Origin: Ralstonia sp. UBA689
GTDB lineage: Bacteria; Pseudomonadota; Gammaproteobacteria; Burkholderiales; Burkholderiaceae
DNA length: 64,000 bases
Assembly: GCF_002298975.1 (NCBI RefSeq)
Contig: NZ_DBMV01000031.1
Coordinates: 1-64,000, forward strand
Direction: 5' to 3'
Positions 61,186 to 64,000 of this stretch are shown piece by piece. Within the stretch, counting starts at the first letter, position 1, and every line of letters starts with the position of its first letter. The notes under the pieces were generated by a model, which was not told the origin of the DNA, ran no database searches, and saw only the letters and a program-made list of their open reading frames with translations. The translations under genes and the position numbers were made by a program.

Positions 61186-62627
61186 GCTCGCAGCTCCGAC
61201 GGATAGTGGCGTTTCACGGACTGAACAAATTCGGCCAGCCCCCGGCCGTGCCCGCACAAGCTTGTTGCCGCCAACGCTTCGACCAGGCGGCGGAAGCGAT
61301 CGCCATCGACTGGCATGCGGTTGGCCGCCGCGTCGGCCATCGCGGCCAGAATTGGCGTACCGAGATGGCAGGGTGTGCATTTGCCGCAGGATTCGCGCGC
61401 ACCAAAGCGCAGAACCTCCGCAACGATGCGTCCGATTGAGGTGTCATCGGCAAACGCGATCACGCCGCCGTGCCCGACCGCGCAGTCGATGGCCTGCATT
61501 TCTTCGTAGCCTAGCCGCGTGTCGAGCAGTGTCGGCGGCACGATGCCGGCGAGCGGCCCACCAACCATCAACCCTTTCAGGCTGCCGCGGCGCAAGCCTT
61601 GACCGAGCCGGTTGACGACGTCCGCCAAGGGGGTGCCGAATTCGACCTCATAGAGCCCAGGGCTGCGAAACAGCGAGTTGAGAGACAGCAGCTTGGTCCC
61701 CCGGCTTTGGGAGAAACCGAGCGCTGCGTAGGCTGCCGCGCCATGCGTCACGATCCATGGAATCGCGCACAGAGTCTCCACGTTGTGCACCAGCGTGGGG
61801 GCGCCGAACAACCCTTGCTGTGTGATTTGCGGCGGCCGTGGCCGCACCTCCGGCCGGCGCCCTTCCAGCGCATTCAGCAGGGATGTCTCCTCCCCGCAGA
61901 TGTAGGCGCCCTGCCCCACGACCAACTCCAGTTCAAACGCGGGGTGAAGCCAGCCCGCGGCGTGCGCCTGTTCCAGCGCTTGTGACAGAACTTGCGCCGC
62001 GACCGGATACTCCTTGCGGATGTAGATATAACCGTGGTGTGCGCCGACAGCATGCGCGGCAATCGCGGTCGCCTCGATCAGTCGAAACGGATCGTCTTCC
62101 AGCAGGAAGCGGTCTGAAAACGCACCGGGGTCACCTTCGTCCGCATTGACCACCACGTATTTGGTCTGGGCCGGTTCATTGGCAACGGCCTGCCACTTGG
62201 TGCCTGCCGGAAACCCGGCCCCGCCCCGTCCGCGCAGCCGGGAATCGCGCACCATGTTCACCAGCACCTGCGGTGCCATCGCCCGGGCCACGGCAAGCGC
62301 GTCGCCGCCACCATGGCTGCGATATGTGGCCAGGTCGCGCACGCCACCGCGCAACACGTTGCTCAATAAAACGGGATGACGCGCATGTTCGCCAATGTGC
62401 GGCCGGACATCGTGCGCCCCGTCGCTTGGGGCGGCATAGCATTTGCCCAGGCAGTAGAGCGCTGGCGTTTGGCTGGCGGCGGCATGCCAGCGCTCCGGTC
62501 TATCCGCGCGTGCCGCAAAACAGGCCAAGCCCGCGCACGAGCGTTCGCTGATTGCGCACTGTTCGAGGTGATAGAAGCCACGTGTGGCAGCGTACCGTTG
62601 CATCGGTTTCACCGTAGGGCCCACCAA
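61173..62627 (-). CDS. Formate dehydrogenase beta subunit: NuoE-like/NuoF fusion
   Basis: A 484-residue diaphorase subunit. The N-terminal ~100 residues are a thioredoxin-like [2Fe-2S] domain with Cys31/Cys36 and Cys59/Cys63 (CAGLAC, CLGKC); the remainder is NuoF-like: NADH site RGRGGAGFPAGTKW, FMN site VNADEGDPGAFSDR, and [4Fe-4S] ESCGKCTPCHLG. It transfers electrons from FdhA to NAD+. In FdsGBA enzymes these are two proteins (FdsG, FdsB); here they are fused. The start is uncertain (GTG 62627, GTG 62615 or ATG 62603). Confidence 0.88.
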   Translation of the reverse strand: MVGPTVKPMQRYAATRGFYHLEQCAISERSCAGLACFAARADRPERWHAAASQTPALYCLGKCYAAPSDGAHDVRPHIGEHARHPVLLSNVLRGGVRDLATYRSHGGGDALAVARAMAPQVLVNMVRDSRLRGRGGAGFPAGTKWQAVANEPAQTKYVVVNADEGDPGAFSDRFLLEDDPFRLIEATAIAAHAVGAHHGYIYIRKEYPVAAQVLSQALEQAHAAGWLHPAFELELVVGQGAYICGEETSLLNALEGRRPEVRPRPPQITQQGLFGAPTLVHNVETLCAIPWIVTHGAAAYAALGFSQSRGTKLLSLNSLFRSPGLYEVEFGTPLADVVNRLGQGLRRGSLKGLMVGGPLAGIVPPTLLDTRLGYEEMQAIDCAVGHGGVIAFADDTSIGRIVAEVLRFGARESCGKCTPCHLGTPILAAMADAAANRMPVDGDRFRRLVEALAATSLCGHGRGLAEFVQSVKRHYPSELRAWCD

Positions 62628-62700
62628 AGAGCATCCGGGGCGGTAACCCGACCTGCTTCCGGATATCTACCTCACCCTACCTTGATGGCACTGGCATCTG

Positions 62701-62714
62701 TTGCGTTGGATCAA
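62701..62714. promoter_or_regulatory. Imperfect FNR/ANR-like site between formate dehydrogenase and the CoA ligase
   Basis: TTGCG (62701-62705), TTGG, ATCAA (62710-62714): the right half-site is perfect and the left has two changes. It lies in the 278-base divergent region 62628-62905 and could serve either side. Confidence 0.3.
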
Positions 62715-62905
62715 GCACCGGCATCGGCGAGCTGTCAGCAAGTGGCTTTACATGCACAGCACGCCTACCATCGCCCGCATTTCACCGAGTCCGGCTTTCG
62801 CCCGCTGGGCATGTGCGAAACCGTCGCGCCACGCCGCCGCCATCGAGCCGGCTTTCCTTTCTGTCACCCAGCCGGGCGCCTATATTGGCCGAAAGGGGGA
62901 GCACG

Positions 62906-64000
62906 ATGGATACGTCATCGATCATCCGCAAGACGGCCACCGACCTGCGGGTCAGCCCCAATCTGGCGGATTACGAAGCCGAGTGCCGCCGCTTTTCCTG
63001 GGGTGCCGTCGGCCGCGAGTTGAGCGGTCAGCCACTGGGGGCGGTGAATATCGCGTGGCACGCGGTGGACCGTCATGTCATCGGTGGTGCGGGCGACAAG
63101 ACCGCATTCCGTTTTCTCGCGAGCGGCGCATCCAGTCGCACTGTCAGCTACGCGGAGTTGTCCGCGCAGACCAATCGCTTCTGCAATGCGCTGCGCGCAC
63201 TCGGCATCGGCAAGGGCGAGCGGCTCTTCATCCTTGCGGGGCGCATTCCGGAACTCTATATCGGCCTGCTGGGCGCCCTGAAGAATGGCACGGTGGTCTC
63301 CCCTCTTTTTTCGGCGTTCGGCCCCGAGCCCATCGCCACGCGCATCAACCTCGGTGCCGGCACCGTACTGCTGACGACGGATGCGCTCTATGCGCGCAAG
63401 GTTGCCAAGTGGCGCAGCCGCATGCCAAGCCTGAAGCATGTGTTGCTGGTGGCGGAAGACGGCGGCATCACGTCTGAGCCGGGCACGCTCGACTTGGCTT
63501 CGCTGCTATGCAGCGCGTCAGACACGTGCGAGATCACGCCAACCACGGCCGAAGACATGGCGCTGCTGCATTTCACCAGCGGCACCACAGGCACGCCGAA
63601 GGGCGCGGTCCATGTGCATGGTGCGGTTGCTACTCACTGGGCGACCGGCAAGTACGCGCTGGACCTGCACGCCAGCGACATCTATTGGTGCACCGCCGAT
63701 CCGGGCTGGGTGACCGGCACCTCTTACGGCACCATCGCACCGCTGCTGCACGGCGTCACCTCGATCGTCGATCGCGAAGAATTCGACGCCGAACGCTGGT
63801 ACGGCATTCTGCGCGACGAGGGTGTCAGCGTCTGGTACACGGCACCAACGGCCATCCGCATGTTGATGAAGGCCGGGGCGGACATGGCGAAGCGATACGC
63901 CCTTCCGCAGCTTCGCTTCATTGCCAGCGTGGGCGAGCCATTGAACCCGGAGGCTGTCCGGTGGGGCAAGGAGGTGCTGGGCCTGCCGATCCACGACAAC
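62906..64000 (+). CDS. Acetyl/acyl-CoA synthetase, 5' part (runs off the window)
   Basis: The first 365 residues of an ANL-superfamily acyl-CoA synthetase, open to the window end. The P-loop motif LLHFTSGTTGTPKGAVHVHG and YWCTADPGWVTGTSYGTIAP are typical of acetyl-CoA synthetases (AcsA/acetate-CoA ligase). ATG 62906 has AAGGGGGAG upstream. It is divergent from the formate dehydrogenase genes and probably part of the same energy-metabolism island. The adenylation end and the lysine acetylation site lie beyond 64000. Confidence 0.9.
   Translation, partial: MDTSSIIRKTATDLRVSPNLADYEAECRRFSWGAVGRELSGQPLGAVNIAWHAVDRHVIGGAGDKTAFRFLASGASSRTVSYAELSAQTNRFCNALRALGIGKGERLFILAGRIPELYIGLLGALKNGTVVSPLFSAFGPEPIATRINLGAGTVLLTTDALYARKVAKWRSRMPSLKHVLLVAEDGGITSEPGTLDLASLLCSASDTCEITPTTAEDMALLHFTSGTTGTPKGAVHVHGAVATHWATGKYALDLHASDIYWCTADPGWVTGTSYGTIAPLLHGVTSIVDREEFDAERWYGILRDEGVSVWYTAPTAIRMLMKAGADMAKRYALPQLRFIASVGEPLNPEAVRWGKEVLGLPIHDN

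Noticed and set aside
1..64000. Search for tRNA, rRNA, CRISPR arrays, intact insertion sequences or prophage genes
   Set aside because: I saw no tRNA cloverleaf, no regularly spaced repeats and no transposase or integrase in any frame examined.

Overview
The window is dense, GC-rich and bacterial. Gene content and order (ben/cat operon, form II Cox-type cluster, queE-queD-tadA-ldcA, CreA, class A PBP, many LysR/effector pairs) point to a beta-proteobacterium of the Burkholderiales, most likely Ralstonia or close to Cupriavidus. This is inferred from protein content only; there is no rRNA and no tRNA that I could see.

Layout. 1-7.2 kb: a catBCA-benABCD operon on the minus strand with a divergent BenM/CatM-type LysR gene; together they convert benzoate through catechol to the muconolactone stage. 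7.3-14.1 kb: a divergent bifunctional penicillin-binding protein, an intergenic repeat, an MFS exporter/LysR pair, a CreA-like protein and a 58-residue gene with two strong dyads in front. 14.4-22.0 kb: seven genes for a molybdenum hydroxylase of the form II 'CO dehydrogenase-like' type (S, L, M) with accessory proteins (MoxR AAA+, VWA, CoxG, XdhC/CoxI). 22.3-30 kb: an SDR protein, MgtC, a chemoreceptor pseudogene with several internal deletions, a DAHP synthase, a DUF2252/GH15 divergent pair and DUF1289. 30-36.6 kb: aldehyde dehydrogenase, YbiT-type ABC-F ATPase, LdcA, TadA, QueD, QueE. 36.7-45.5 kb: MFS/LysR pairs, a 45-residue membrane peptide coupled to an MFS gene, and a small catabolic-looking group (CmcJ-like oxygenase, DsbA-like isomerase, PEP mutase-family lyase, MFS). 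45.5-48.7 kb: ThpR and the protocatechuate dioxygenase genes pcaHG with a PcaQ-like regulator. 48.7-53.3 kb: an AT-rich intergenic stretch, a two-repeat protein, DUF2182/DUF899 with a TPR-wHTH regulator, and a beta-propeller protein. 53.3-64 kb: an energy-metabolism island (PfkB, PpsA, DUF3330, NAD-linked formate dehydrogenase, acyl/acetyl-CoA synthetase) holding a perfect FNR/ANR box and two weaker ones.

How it works together: both entry branches of the beta-ketoadipate pathway (catechol and protocatechuate) lie in one window, each with its own LysR regulator, but the shared lower genes (pcaD, pcaIJ, pcaF) are not here. The right-hand island looks like a low-oxygen or starvation module. The least explained parts are the Cox-type enzyme's substrate, the CmcJ/isomerase/lyase group, the DUF2182-DUF899 pair and the oxygen-regulated island. 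Several promoters carry clean inverted repeats, recorded individually.
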